A stretch of 64,000 bases of DNA, taken from positions 1 through 64,000 of the forward strand of contig NZ_AKJA01000047.1 of the NCBI RefSeq assembly GCF_000282575.1. Reading direction: 5' to 3'. The DNA is from Herbaspirillum sp. YR522. GTDB taxonomy: Bacteria > Pseudomonadota > Gammaproteobacteria > Burkholderiales > Burkholderiaceae_D. The notes beneath the pieces are model-generated. The model was not told the DNA's origin. It searched no databases and was given only the letters and a program-made list of their open reading frames with translations. Below, piece by piece: positions 10,810 to 21,128 of the stretch. Position 1 is the stretch's first letter. Every line of letters begins with the position of its first letter. The translations under genes were made by a program, and so were the position numbers.

Positions 10810-12027
10810 TTACTTGTTCTTGTTATACACGTCGAAGCATACCGCCATGAGCAGCACCAGGCCCTTGATCATCTGCTGGTAGTCGATGCCGATGCCCATG
10901 ATGGACATGCCATTGTTCATCACGCCCATGATGAAGGCGCCGATGACCGCCCCCATCACCTTGCCCACGCCGCCCGAGGCCGAGGCGCCACCGATGAAGC
11001 AGGCGGCGATCACATCCAGTTCGAAGCCCAACCCGGCCTTGGGCGTGGCGGTGTTGAGGCGCGCGGCGAAGATCAGCCCGGCCAGCGCCGCCAGCACGCC
11101 CATGTTGACGAAGGTCAGGAACGACACGCGCTCGGTCTTGATGCCCGACAGGCGCGCGGCCTTCTCGTTGCCGCCCACCGCGTAGACGCGTCGGCCCAGC
11201 GTGGTGCGGTTGGTGATGAAGGTGTACAGCACCATCAGCGCGAACATGATGATAAGCACGTTGGGCATGCCGCGATAGGACGCCATCAGGTAGCTGAAGG
11301 CGATGATGGCCACCGCGAACAGGCCATTCTTGAGCAGGAAGAACAATTGCGGCTCGTCTTCCATGCCATGCTTGGTCTGCTTGCGGCGGGCATGGGTCTT
11401 GACCGCCAGCAGCACCAGCGAAGCCACCACGCCGACGATGAGCGAGGTGGTGCGGAACTGGGTATTGCCGGTCAGTTCGGGGATGAAGCCCGAGCTCAGC
11501 ATCTGGAACGCCGGCGGGAAGGGGCCCAGCGATTGTCCTTGCAGCAGCGCCAGCGCCATGCCCTTGAACACCAGCATGCCGGCCAGGGTGACGATGAACG
11601 ACGGGATCTTGAAGTAGGCGATCCAGTAACCCTGGGCCGCGCCGATGGCCGCGCCGGCGATGATGCACACCACCGAGGCCGACACGAAGTCCCAGCCATG
11701 GTCCACCATCAGCACCGCCGCCAGGGCACCGATGAGCCCCACCACGGAACCCACCGACAGGTCGATGTGACCGGCCACGATGACCATCAGCATGCCCAGC
11801 GCCATGATCACGATGTAGCTGTTCTGCAGCACCAGGTTGGTGATGTTGAGCGGGCGCAGCAAGGTGCCGTCGGTCATGATCTGGAAGAACGCCATGATCG
11901 CCACCAGCGACAGCAGCATGCCGTACTCGCGCATGTTGTTTTTCAGGAAGCCGGCGTAATCCCTCTTTTCGGCCGGGCCACCGCCGGCTGCCAACGGCTC
12001 TTTATTGCTCATCTTCATCGTCTCCAT
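10810..12027 (-). CDS. gguB: Sugar ABC transporter permease, GguB/MmsB type
   Basis: A 405-residue membrane protein of the CUT2 permease family (branched-chain-like fold, about 10-11 hydrophobic segments). Family marks are GHIDLSVGSVVGLIGA (near residue 85), PSFIVTLAGMLVFKG and the EAA-like ELDVIAACFIGGASASGGVG. A long hydrophilic insert near residues 215-235 (KTHARRKQTKHGMEDE) is typical of GguB compared with RbsC. It forms a transporter with the ATPase upstream and ChvE. AAGAGG precedes the ATG. Confidence 0.92.
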   Translation of the reverse strand: METMKMSNKEPLAAGGGPAEKRDYAGFLKNNMREYGMLLSLVAIMAFFQIMTDGTLLRPLNITNLVLQNSYIVIMALGMLMVIVAGHIDLSVGSVVGLIGALAAVLMVDHGWDFVSASVVCIIAGAAIGAAQGYWIAYFKIPSFIVTLAGMLVFKGMALALLQGQSLGPFPPAFQMLSSGFIPELTGNTQFRTTSLIVGVVASLVLLAVKTHARRKQTKHGMEDEPQLFFLLKNGLFAVAIIAFSYLMASYRGMPNVLIIMFALMVLYTFITNRTTLGRRVYAVGGNEKAARLSGIKTERVSFLTFVNMGVLAALAGLIFAARLNTATPKAGLGFELDVIAACFIGGASASGGVGKVMGAVIGAFIMGVMNNGMSIMGIGIDYQQMIKGLVLLMAVCFDVYNKNK

Positions 12028-12108
12028 GATTCACCTCTTAACTTTGATTCTCGACTTCGATCCTGCTCCAAGAACCTGTTCGCTGTGCGCTGCGGGGATC
12101 GGGCAGGT

Positions 12109-13638
<1,530 letters not shown>

Positions 13639-13773
13639 GATGCAGACCTCAGTTTGTGCGCCGGGCGCAGCGGGATGACTTTTCAACGCAACGATCCCGC
13701 ACGGGAGCGGGACCGCTTCTTGGCGTGCTTCAGATGGATTGATGTGCAGCAGGTGCGGGGGGGCAGCGTGAAA

Positions 13774-13797
13774 CGGCCGCGGCATCTGCCGCGGCCG
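13774..13797 (-). other. Strong GC hairpin between chvE and gguA
   Basis: Ten-base arms CGGCCGCGGC/GCCGCGGCCG with loop ATCT, 6 bp after the chvE stop on the minus strand, followed by only TTT. This suits a partial terminator or 3'-end stabiliser that gives more binding protein than membrane subunits. Similar hairpins follow two other binding-protein genes in this window. Confidence 0.75.
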
Positions 13798-13803
13798 CCT
13801 GGC

Positions 13804-14877
13804 TTACTTCACCTGCGCTTCGGTGTAATAGCCGCTGTCGATGAGCACCGGCTTCCAGTTGCTCTTGTCGACCACGACCGGCTTCAACAGGAACGCAGGC
13901 ACCACCTTGACACCGTTGTTATAGGTCTTGGTATCGTTGATCTGCGGTTCCTTGCCGCCCAGCAGCGAGTCCACCATGCCGACGGTGACCTTGGCCAGTT
14001 CGCGGGTGTCCTTGAAGATGGTCGAGTACTGTTCGCCACGGATGATCGATTTCACCGACGGCACTTCGGCGTCCTGGCCGCTCACGTACGGGAACGGCTG
14101 CTGCGGGGTGCCGTAGCCGACGCCACGCAGCGACGACAGGATACCGATCGAGATGCCGTCATACGGCGACAGCACGGCGTTGACGCGGGCGTTGCTGTAG
14201 TAGGCCGACAGCAGGTTGTCCATGCGGGCCTGGGCGGTGGCGCCATCCCAGCGCAGGGTGGCGACCTTGTCCATGCCCATCTGCTTGCTGCGCACCACCA
14301 GCTTGCCGCTGTCGATGTAGGGCTTCAGTACCGACATGGCACCGTTGTAGAAGAAGAAGGCGTTGTTGTCGTCCGACGAGCCGCCGAACAGCTCGATGTT
14401 GAACGGGCCCTTGCCGTCCTTCAGGCCCAGTGCCTTTTCCAACGAGCTGGCTTGCAGCACGCCAACCTGGAAGTTGTCGAACGTGGCGTAGTAGTTCACG
14501 TTCTTGGAACCGCGAATCAGCCGGTCATAGGCGATGACCTTGACGCCCTTGTCGGCTGCCTTCTGCAGCACGTCGGTCAGGGTGGTGCCGTCGATGGCGG
14601 CGATCACCAGCACCTTGGCGCCCTTGGTGAGCATGTTCTCGATCTGCGACAGCTGGTTGGGGATGTCGTCCTCGGCGTATTGCAGGTCGGTCTGGTAGCC
14701 CTTTTCCTTGAGCACCTTGACCATGTTGTTGCCATCGGCGATCCAGCGTGCCGACGACTTGGTCGGCATGGCCACGCCCACCAGCGACTTCGACTGCGCG
14801 CTCACTTGCGCGCTGATGGACATCAGGCTCACGCCCAGACCGAGCGCGACCGCGGTCAATACCGATTTGATCTTCAT
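13804..14877 (-). CDS. chvE: Periplasmic multiple-sugar-binding protein, ChvE type
   Basis: A 357-residue periplasmic binding protein with a signal peptide (about 27 residues, cleavage near VSAQS). The mature start [19 protein letters not shown] and the segments [24 protein letters not shown] and [13 protein letters not shown] are characteristic of ChvE/SbpA, which bind galactose, arabinose, xylose and fucose. In Agrobacterium ChvE also passes sugar signals to chemotaxis and virulence systems. It is the first gene of the operon, with GGAGAC before the ATG. The 215-bp upstream region (14878-15092) is AT-rich with an imperfect dyad ATTAAT-N6-ATCAAT at 14987-15004 that could bind GbpR. Confidence 0.93.
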   Translation of the reverse strand: MKIKSVLTAVALGLGVSLMSISAQVSAQSKSLVGVAMPTKSSARWIADGNNMVKVLKEKGYQTDLQYAEDDIPNQLSQIENMLTKGAKVLVIAAIDGTTLTDVLQKAADKGVKVIAYDRLIRGSKNVNYYATFDNFQVGVLQASSLEKALGLKDGKGPFNIELFGGSSDDNNAFFFYNGAMSVLKPYIDSGKLVVRSKQMGMDKVATLRWDGATAQARMDNLLSAYYSNARVNAVLSPYDGISIGILSSLRGVGYGTPQQPFPYVSGQDAEVPSVKSIIRGEQYSTIFKDTRELAKVTVGMVDSLLGGKEPQINDTKTYNNGVKVVPAFLLKPVVVDKSNWKPVLIDSGYYTEAQVK

Positions 14878-15092
14878 GTTGTTGTCTCCGTTAACTTTAA
14901 TTTACGTTATGGCGTCTTTTTAATTCACCCGACACCGTTGCGCAGCCTAGCGCATCAACGTCCGAGCTGTAATTTGCGGCCTCTACATTAATCACTTTAT
15001 CAATACATTTCTAATGACTTTTTATGAGATATGGATATGTTTTTTAGTATTACTCCCTCCGTCAAGAACACGCCAAACAAGGTCCTGCCTAT

Positions 15093-16109
15093 TCACCGAA
15101 TCGCCCCCGCTGCCTGGGTTGGCGTCGATTGCCGCAATGCACCAATCGACATCACGCGCTGGGCTACGCAGAACACGAACAACAAGGCGCCGATGAAGAT
15201 CTTGGTCCACCATGAACTGAGCGAGCCATCGAAGGCGATCAGGGTCTGGATCACGCCCAGGATCAGCACCCCGGTCAGGGTGCCGGCGACGTAGCCATAA
15301 CCACCGGTGAGCAAGGTGCCGCCGATAACGACCGCGGCGATGGCATCCAGTTCCACACCCTGCGCATGCAAGCCGTAACCGGACAGCATGTAGAACGAAA
15401 ACAGCACGCCGGCCAGCGCCGCGCAGAAACCCGAGAATGCGTACACCAGCACCTTGGTGCGCCCCACCGGCAGTCCCATCAGCAGCGCCGACTGCTCGTT
15501 GCCGCCAATGGCATAGACGGCGCGCCCGAAACGGGTGCTGTGCGCCAGCCAGATGCCCACGGCCAGCATCAAGAGCGCCACCAGCACGCTGGGCGAGACG
15601 AACAGCTCGCCCAGCGCGATCCGGCTCTGCGACATCGCCACGAACAGCGGGTCGTCGATGGTGATCGAGTTGATGCTGATCAGGTAGCACAGGCCGCGCG
15701 CCAGGAACATCCCGGCCAGCGTGACGATGAAGGCCTGCAGCTTGAAGTAATGGATCAGCGCGCCCATCGCCGCGCCCAAGCCGGTGCCCACCAGCAAGGC
15801 GGTGGCGATCACCAGCAGCGGCGGCCAATGCGCCGTCTGCAGCAACCAGGCGCAGATCATGGTCGACAGCGCCAGCACCGAACCCACCGACAGGTCGATG
15901 CCACCCGAGAGGATGACGAAGCTCATGCCGATGGCCACCACCAGCAGGAAACCGTTGTCGATCAACAGGTTGAGCAGCACCTGCGGCGCCAAAAAGCCGT
16001 CGTAGCCGACGGCGCCGACGCCCACCATCACGCACAGCAACACCACCGTCGCCGCCGAGGTGAACCAGGGGGCGGCGCTGGCGCGCCGCAGCAAGGGCAG
16101 TCGATTCAT
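15093..16109 (-). CDS. yjfF: Sugar ABC transporter permease, YjfF type
   Basis: A 338-residue CUT2 permease with about nine or ten hydrophobic segments. Marks are SFVILSGGIDLSVGSVLALSTM, QAFIVTLAGMFLARG and GVELDAIAAVVIGGTLLTGGYG. It resembles YjfF, one of two permeases of the E. coli galactofuranose importer. Its ATG overlaps the stop of the other permease gene (ATGA), so the two are translated together and probably form a heterodimeric channel. It is the last gene of the operon; no clear terminator follows. Confidence 0.9.
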   Translation of the reverse strand: MNRLPLLRRASAAPWFTSAATVVLLCVMVGVGAVGYDGFLAPQVLLNLLIDNGFLLVVAIGMSFVILSGGIDLSVGSVLALSTMICAWLLQTAHWPPLLVIATALLVGTGLGAAMGALIHYFKLQAFIVTLAGMFLARGLCYLISINSITIDDPLFVAMSQSRIALGELFVSPSVLVALLMLAVGIWLAHSTRFGRAVYAIGGNEQSALLMGLPVGRTKVLVYAFSGFCAALAGVLFSFYMLSGYGLHAQGVELDAIAAVVIGGTLLTGGYGYVAGTLTGVLILGVIQTLIAFDGSLSSWWTKIFIGALLFVFCVAQRVMSIGALRQSTPTQAAGAIR

Positions 16110-17185
16110 GATTTGTCCGAAGTGAAGATGCGCCGGAACTGGGGTGACTGCGACAGGCAGACCAGGAACACCACGATGGCCTTGACCACCATGTTGACCT
16201 CGGGCGGCACGCCCAGCGAATAGATGGTGTAGGTCAGGGTCTGGATGATGAGCGCGCCGATGACGCTACCCACCAGGCTGAAGCGGCCACCGGCCAGCGA
16301 GGTGCCGCCCAGCGTCACGGCCAGGATGGCATCGAGCTCCAGCAACAGCCCGGCGTTGTTGGCGTCGGCGCTCCTGATATTGGACGCCACCATCAACCCG
16401 GCCAGGCCGGCGCAGAAGCTGCAGAAGATATAGACGAAGAAGATCAGCGCCGCGGTGCGGATGCCGGCCAGGCGCGAAGCCACCGGGTTGATGCCGACCG
16501 ACTGGATGAACAGGCCCAGTGCGGTCTTCTTCATCAACAGCGTCAACAGCGCAAACATGGCCAGCGCGATGGTGAGCGAGAACGGCAGGCCGAACAGGTA
16601 ACCGCCGCCGATGAAGAAGAACGGCTTGTAATAGACGGTGACGATCTGGCCATCGGTGAGCAGTTGCGCCAGGCCCCGCCCGGCCACCATCAGGATCAAG
16701 GTGGCAATGATCGGTTGCAGGCCCAGCACCGCCACCAGCAAGCCGTTCCAGGCGCCACACAACAACGCCACGCCGATGGCCGCGGCCAGTGCCCAGGCCA
16801 TCGGCAGGTTGCTGACATATTGCGACACGCCATCGACGACCACCATCTTGCCGCCGATCAGGATCGCCGCCACCGCCCCTGAGATCGCCACCACCGCGCC
16901 CACCGAGATGTCGACGCCGCGGGTGGCGATGACCAGCGTCATGCCCAGCGCGGCCAGCATCAGCGGCGCGGCGCGATTGACGATGTCGACCAGCGCACCG
17001 TACAGGTGGCCATCCTTGATATCGAGCCGGAAGAACCCCGGCACCAGCAGCAGGTCCAGCAGCAGCAACGCCGCCAGGGCCGCCAACGGGCGCAGCAGCG
17101 GATGGCGCAGTGCCCCGCCCACGGCACCGTGCAACACACCGGGTGCGGCCTCGGGAACCAGCTTGGTCGGCATCGATGCACTCAT
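16106..17185 (-). CDS. ytfT: Sugar ABC transporter permease, YtfT type
   Basis: A 359-residue CUT2 permease: GMTLVIATRGVDISVGAVVAISGAVAA, QPIIATLILMVAGRGLAQLLTDGQIVTV and LLLELDAILAVTLGGTSLAGGRF are the conserved blocks, and the TDGQ segment is typical of YtfT. The ATG at 17185 overlaps the ATPase stop (ATGA). The same reading frame stays open far upstream through the ATPase gene, but that part reads as a shadow and has no family similarity. Confidence 0.9.
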   Translation of the reverse strand: MSASMPTKLVPEAAPGVLHGAVGGALRHPLLRPLAALAALLLLDLLLVPGFFRLDIKDGHLYGALVDIVNRAAPLMLAALGMTLVIATRGVDISVGAVVAISGAVAAILIGGKMVVVDGVSQYVSNLPMAWALAAAIGVALLCGAWNGLLVAVLGLQPIIATLILMVAGRGLAQLLTDGQIVTVYYKPFFFIGGGYLFGLPFSLTIALAMFALLTLLMKKTALGLFIQSVGINPVASRLAGIRTAALIFFVYIFCSFCAGLAGLMVASNIRSADANNAGLLLELDAILAVTLGGTSLAGGRFSLVGSVIGALIIQTLTYTIYSLGVPPEVNMVVKAIVVFLVCLSQSPQFRRIFTSDKS

Positions 17186-18732
17186 GCGGCTTCTCCCGCG
17201 ATGACCCGCAGCACGCCGGCCTCGTCGAGTTCGCCGCGGCGGTACTGGCCGCAGGCCTGGCGATCGCGCAGGACCAGCATGCGGTCGCTGCACCGCAGGA
17301 CCTCCGGCAGTTCGGAAGAGATGAAGAGGATGGCCATGCCCTTGCGGCACAACGCGGTGACAAAGTCCATGATTTCCTGCTTGGCGCGCACATCGATGCC
17401 GCGCGTGGGTTCGTCCAGGATCAACATGCCCGGGTCGGTCGCCAGCCAGCGCGCCAGCAGCGCCTTCTGCTGGTTGCCACCCGAGAGCAGGCCGATCGGC
17501 GTTTCGAGATCGGCAGTCTTGATGCCGAGCCATTTGACATAGTCGGCCGCGATGCGGTGTTGCTGGCGGCGTGGCACCACCCGCAGCAAACCCTGGCGCG
17601 CCTGCAGCGCCAGGATGATGTTCTCGCGCACCGACAGCTCCAGGATCGCGCCCTCCTTCTTGCGGTCTTCCGGGCAATAGCCGATACCGGCGGCGATTGC
17701 CTCGCGCGGCGCCGAAGGCTTGAGCGCCCGCCCGCCGATGCGCAGTTGGCCGCTGTCGGCACGCTCGGCCCCGAACAGCAGGCGCGCCAGTTCGGTACGG
17801 CCCGAACCCAGCAGGCCGCACAGGCCGTAGACCTCGCCGCGCCGGATCTCCAGGTCCTGTGGCGCCAGCATGCCGCGCCGTCCGAACTCGCTTGCCTCGA
17901 CGAAGACCTCGCCGTTGTCGCCCGCTGCGCTCGACAGGCCATCGGCCACCGCCGTGGTGGCCGCCTGTAGCCTGTCGTGATCGATGACCACGCTGCCCAC
18001 CATCTTGTTGACCAGCTCCAGCCGTGGCAACTCGGCCGCCAGGTATTCGCCCTCGCGCACGCCGTTGCGCAGCACCGTGATGCGATCCGAGATGGCGTAG
18101 GTCTGGTCCAGGAAATGGGTCACGAACAGGATCGCCATGCCCTGCTCGCGCAAGCGGCGCAACACCTTGAACAATTGCTGGACCTCGGCCTCGTCCAGGC
18201 TGGAAGTGGGTTCGTCCAGGATCAATACCTTGGCCGACACCGACAGGGCGCGCGAGATCGCCACCATCTGCTGGATCGCCAGCGGATAGGACGCCAGCGG
18301 CGCGCCGACGTCGATCTCGATCTGCAGTTGCGCCAGCAGGCTGCGCGCCTGGGCATGCACGCTCTTCCAGTCGATGCGGCCGAAACGGCCGGGATAGCGA
18401 CCGATGAAGATATTCTCGGCCACCGACAGGTTGGGACACAGGTTGACTTCCTGGTACACGGTGCTGATTCCCAGCGCCTGTGCAGCCAGCGTAGAGTCGG
18501 GAGCGATCGGACGGCCATCGAGTTCGATCCTTCCCGCGTCCGGGGCATGGACCCCGGTCAGGACCTTGATCAGCGTCGACTTGCCGGCGCCGTTCTGCCC
18601 CATCAAGGTATGTACTTCGCCGGCAAACAGGCGCAAGCCCACATCGGCCAGCGCCTTGACGCCGCCAAACGCCTTGTGGACGCCGCCCAGTTCCAGCATC
18701 GGACGCGCCTGCGCCCCTGCAGCCATGCTCAT
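17182..18732 (-). CDS. ytfR: Sugar ABC transporter ATP-binding protein, YtfR type
   Basis: A 516-residue double ABC ATPase. The first domain has GQNGAGKST, STVYQEVNLCPNLSV (a YQE Q-loop typical of YtfR), and [13 protein letters not shown]; the second has [24 protein letters not shown] and [15 protein letters not shown]. It energises import with YtfT and YjfF and receives sugar from YtfQ. It is 57 bp after ytfQ and overlaps ytfT by four bases. Confidence 0.92.
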   Translation of the reverse strand: MSMAAGAQARPMLELGGVHKAFGGVKALADVGLRLFAGEVHTLMGQNGAGKSTLIKVLTGVHAPDAGRIELDGRPIAPDSTLAAQALGISTVYQEVNLCPNLSVAENIFIGRYPGRFGRIDWKSVHAQARSLLAQLQIEIDVGAPLASYPLAIQQMVAISRALSVSAKVLILDEPTSSLDEAEVQQLFKVLRRLREQGMAILFVTHFLDQTYAISDRITVLRNGVREGEYLAAELPRLELVNKMVGSVVIDHDRLQAATTAVADGLSSAAGDNGEVFVEASEFGRRGMLAPQDLEIRRGEVYGLCGLLGSGRTELARLLFGAERADSGQLRIGGRALKPSAPREAIAAGIGYCPEDRKKEGAILELSVRENIILALQARQGLLRVVPRRQQHRIAADYVKWLGIKTADLETPIGLLSGGNQQKALLARWLATDPGMLILDEPTRGIDVRAKQEIMDFVTALCRKGMAILFISSELPEVLRCSDRMLVLRDRQACGQYRRGELDEAGVLRVIAGEAA

Positions 18733-18752
18733 CGCAACTCCATCACGACCGC

Positions 18753-18784
18753 GCCGGCGCCGCCAGGGCGACGCAGGCGCCGGC
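18753..18784 (-). other. GC hairpin between ytfQ and ytfR
   Basis: Nine-base perfect arms GCCGGCGCC/GGCGCCGGC around a 14-base loop, starting 5 bp after the ytfQ stop on the minus strand, without a T run. Probably an mRNA stabiliser or partial stop that favours expression of the binding protein. Confidence 0.65.
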
Positions 18785-18789
18785 CGGCA

Positions 18790-19764
18790 TCAATACTTGC
18801 GGTTGGGGAATTCCTTGGCGGCGACCTCGGCCGGGAACACGCTCTCTTCGGTCGTGATGCGCTTGGGGACTTCCTTGCCGGCCTTGATGTCCTTGGCGAT
18901 CTGCATCAATTGCGGGCCCAGCAGCGGGCTGCACTCGACGGTGACATTGAGCTTGCCGGCCATCATCGCCTCGAAGGCGCCCTTGACGCCGTCGATCGAG
19001 ATCACCAGGATATCCTTGCCCGGCTTCATGCCCGCTTCCTCGATGGCCTGGATGGCGCCGATGGCCATGTCGTCGTTATGCGCATAGAGCACATTGATCT
19101 TCTTGCCGTCGGCCTTCAGGAAGGCCTCCATCACTTCCTTGCCCTTGGCGCGGGTGAAGTCGCCGGTCTGGGAGCGGATGATCTTGAGGCGCGGATCGGC
19201 CTTGATCTGCTGCTCGAAGCCCGACTTGCGGTCGATGGCCGGGGCCGAGCCCACGGTGCCTTGCAGCTCGACGATATTGATATCCCCGGCCGGCAGCGTC
19301 TTGGCGCGCTCCAGCAGCCAGCGCGCCGCGCGCCGGCCTTCCTCGACGAAGTCCGAGCCGATGAAGGTCACGTACAGCGACTTGTCGCTGACGTTGACCG
19401 CGCGGTCGGTCAGGATCACCGGGATCTTGGCGGCACGGGCCTCGCGCAGCACGGTTTCCCAACCCGATTCGACCACCGGCGAGAAGGCGATCACATCGAC
19501 CTTCTGGGCGATGAAGGAGCGGATCGCCTTGACCTGGTTCTCCTGCTTCTGCTGCGCATCGGCGAACTTCAGGTTGACCTTGGCGGCCTTGGCGGCTTCC
19601 TTGATCGAGACCGTGTTGGCGGTGCGCCATTCGCTCTCGGCGCCGACCTGCGAGAATCCCATGGTCAGCGGCTTGTCGGCCGCCAGCGCCGGCAAGCCCA
19701 TGCCGGTCGCGCCCAGGCCGATGCAGATGGCAGCGCCCAGCAGCGCCCGTCTCTTGGTGTTCAT
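18790..19764 (-). CDS. ytfQ: Periplasmic sugar-binding protein, galactofuranose type
   Basis: A 324-residue periplasmic binding protein with a signal peptide (about 28 residues, ALAADK). The mature start LTMGFSQVGAESEWRTANTVSIKEAA is diagnostic of YtfQ, whose E. coli member binds galactofuranose better than galactopyranose. Other blocks are DRAVNVSDKSLYVTFIGSDFVEEGRRAA and YAHNDDMAIGAIQAIEEAG. The ATG at 19764 follows GGAGAC. It heads the ytfQRT-yjfF operon and is divergent from galM-dgoKAD, which fits galactose as the carbon source. Confidence 0.92.
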   Translation of the reverse strand: MNTKRRALLGAAICIGLGATGMGLPALAADKPLTMGFSQVGAESEWRTANTVSIKEAAKAAKVNLKFADAQQKQENQVKAIRSFIAQKVDVIAFSPVVESGWETVLREARAAKIPVILTDRAVNVSDKSLYVTFIGSDFVEEGRRAARWLLERAKTLPAGDINIVELQGTVGSAPAIDRKSGFEQQIKADPRLKIIRSQTGDFTRAKGKEVMEAFLKADGKKINVLYAHNDDMAIGAIQAIEEAGMKPGKDILVISIDGVKGAFEAMMAGKLNVTVECSPLLGPQLMQIAKDIKAGKEVPKRITTEESVFPAEVAAKEFPNRKY

Positions 19765-19781
19765 TGTCGTCTCCGTTGTCT

Positions 19782-19799
19782 GGAAATCGTGCGATTTCC
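19782..19799. promoter_or_regulatory. Palindrome GGAAATCG-TG-CGATTTCC in the ytfQ leader
   Basis: Perfect 8-base arms around a TG centre, ending 17 bp before the ytfQ ATG and just upstream of its GGAGAC ribosome-binding site. It could be a repressor operator or an RNA hairpin that affects translation. Confidence 0.45.
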
Positions 19800-20017
19800 T
19801 TGTTATGTGCGGGTTGAAATGACCGCCACGCGCCGCGATGAGCTTTGGACTTGTTGATATGCGGCAGGTGGTCGATCCCAAATCGTAGGGGCCAGACACG
19901 GTCCCCGATTCGCGGCTCCCATATTAGGAGAGCGCCAAAACGTCATCCAATGAATTTTTGCGGGTATCCGATACCGATTCGCACATCTCGGCCGGCAGGA
20001 CAAGCCCGGCGTGCAGA

Positions 20018-20039
20018 CAAACAATTTTGATATCGTTTG
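20018..20039. promoter_or_regulatory. Dyad CAAAC-N12-GTTTG, candidate operator
   Basis: An exact 5-base inverted repeat overlapping the possible galM promoter -35 element. Spacing of two helical turns suits a dimeric regulator. Inference only. Confidence 0.3.
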
Positions 20040-20193
20040 CAATCTTTTTTTCATTATTCCGCATCGCAGGCCAATGTTAGGATCAGCCTGTTTTTCGTCA
20101 CGGTGCCGATGCGCGCCAGTCCCAAGGGGGCTTCGCAGCTGGGCGCACAGGCACATCTGCCCACCGTGCAGCACGCCATCACATACGAGACAT

Positions 20194-21120
20194 ATGCCTT
20201 CCCGAGCGATTGACACACCCCGTGCAGGCTCCCGGGCGCTGCCGAAGATTCATACATTGCAAGCGGGCCGCCAGCGCCTGCGCGTCACCCCCGAACGCGG
20301 CGGCAGCATCGCCGCCTGGGACTGGCAACGCGGCAACCAATGGCTTCCGCTGTTTCGCCCTGCCGACCTGGAGCGGACCGACCTGTACAGCACCGCCTGC
20401 TTCCCGCTGGTGCCCTGGTCCAATCGCATCACCGGTGGCGGCTTCGAGGTCGGCCAGTCACGCTACCCGGTGGCCCCCAATCGCGCCGGCGAAGCCTATC
20501 CGATCCACGGCGATGGCTGGCTGCAGGCCTGGAGCGTGAGCAGCCTGGGTGAAGACCGGATGGCGCTGGAACTGAGCTCGGACCGTTTCGCCGGCAATCC
20601 CTACACCTATCGCGCGCGCCAGTTGCTGACGCTGCGCGAGAACGCGCTGGAGATCGAGCTGCGGGTATGCAATGAAGGATCGCAGACGATGCCCTTCGGG
20701 CTCGGGCTGCATCCTTATTTCTTGCATGACGCCAACACCCGCCTGCAGTTCCGTTCGCGCGGCGTATGGCTCTCGGGCGACGATCCCATTCCCACCGGTT
20801 TCAGTCGCAAGCTGCCCGATACCTGGGACTACAACCGCCCGGCCGCGCTCGACGGCCCGCTGGTAGACAACTGCTACGAGGGCTGGGATGGCCTGGCCAT
20901 GATCGTCGACCCGACTCGTTGCCTGCGGCTGCAGATGCACACCACCGATCGCAGCGGTTACTCGCTGCTGTACCGTCCACCCGGCCTGGGCTATTTCTGC
21001 CTGGAGCCGATCACCCATCCGATCGATGCCTTCCACCTGCCCAACCGCCCGGGACTGATCGACCTGGCGCCAGGCGAAGACATGGTCTTGCTCACCCGTT
21101 TCGGCGTGAGCGATCTGTAG
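20194..21120 (+). CDS. galM: Aldose 1-epimerase (mutarotase)
   Basis: A 308-residue GalM-family beta-sandwich enzyme that interconverts alpha and beta anomers of aldoses. Recognisable residues include Arg78 in LVPWSNRI, His105 in PIHGDGW, the HPYF histidine (GLGLHPYF) and the catalytic Glu in FCLEPITHP. The ATG at 20194 gives a normal length; it is preceded by GAGA. It is the first gene of the galM-dgoK-dgoA-dgoD run, 8 bp before dgoK, and would supply the anomer used by galactose dehydrogenase. Confidence 0.88.
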   Translation: MPSRAIDTPRAGSRALPKIHTLQAGRQRLRVTPERGGSIAAWDWQRGNQWLPLFRPADLERTDLYSTACFPLVPWSNRITGGGFEVGQSRYPVAPNRAGEAYPIHGDGWLQAWSVSSLGEDRMALELSSDRFAGNPYTYRARQLLTLRENALEIELRVCNEGSQTMPFGLGLHPYFLHDANTRLQFRSRGVWLSGDDPIPTGFSRKLPDTWDYNRPAALDGPLVDNCYEGWDGLAMIVDPTRCLRLQMHTTDRSGYSLLYRPPGLGYFCLEPITHPIDAFHLPNRPGLIDLAPGEDMVLLTRFGVSDL

Positions 21121-21128
21121 AGCAAGCA

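Larger units (their letters stand above)
19765..20193. other. 429-bp divergent control region between ytfQ and galM
   Basis: No gene is supported here. The left half follows codon-poor GC sequence; 19930-20090 is AT-richer and holds the likely promoters. A weak rightward promoter can be drawn from TTGATA (20027-20032) with a long 19-base spacer to CATTAT (20052-20057). Two dyads are listed separately. No regulator gene adjoins the region, so control must come from elsewhere, perhaps GbpR or the IclR protein. Confidence 0.5.

Noticed and set aside
16106-18439. A 777-codon fused-looking frame covering YtfT with a long N-terminal part
   Set aside because: The N-terminal part is the wrong-frame reading of the ATPase gene; the ATGA overlap at 17182-17185 sets the true YtfT start.
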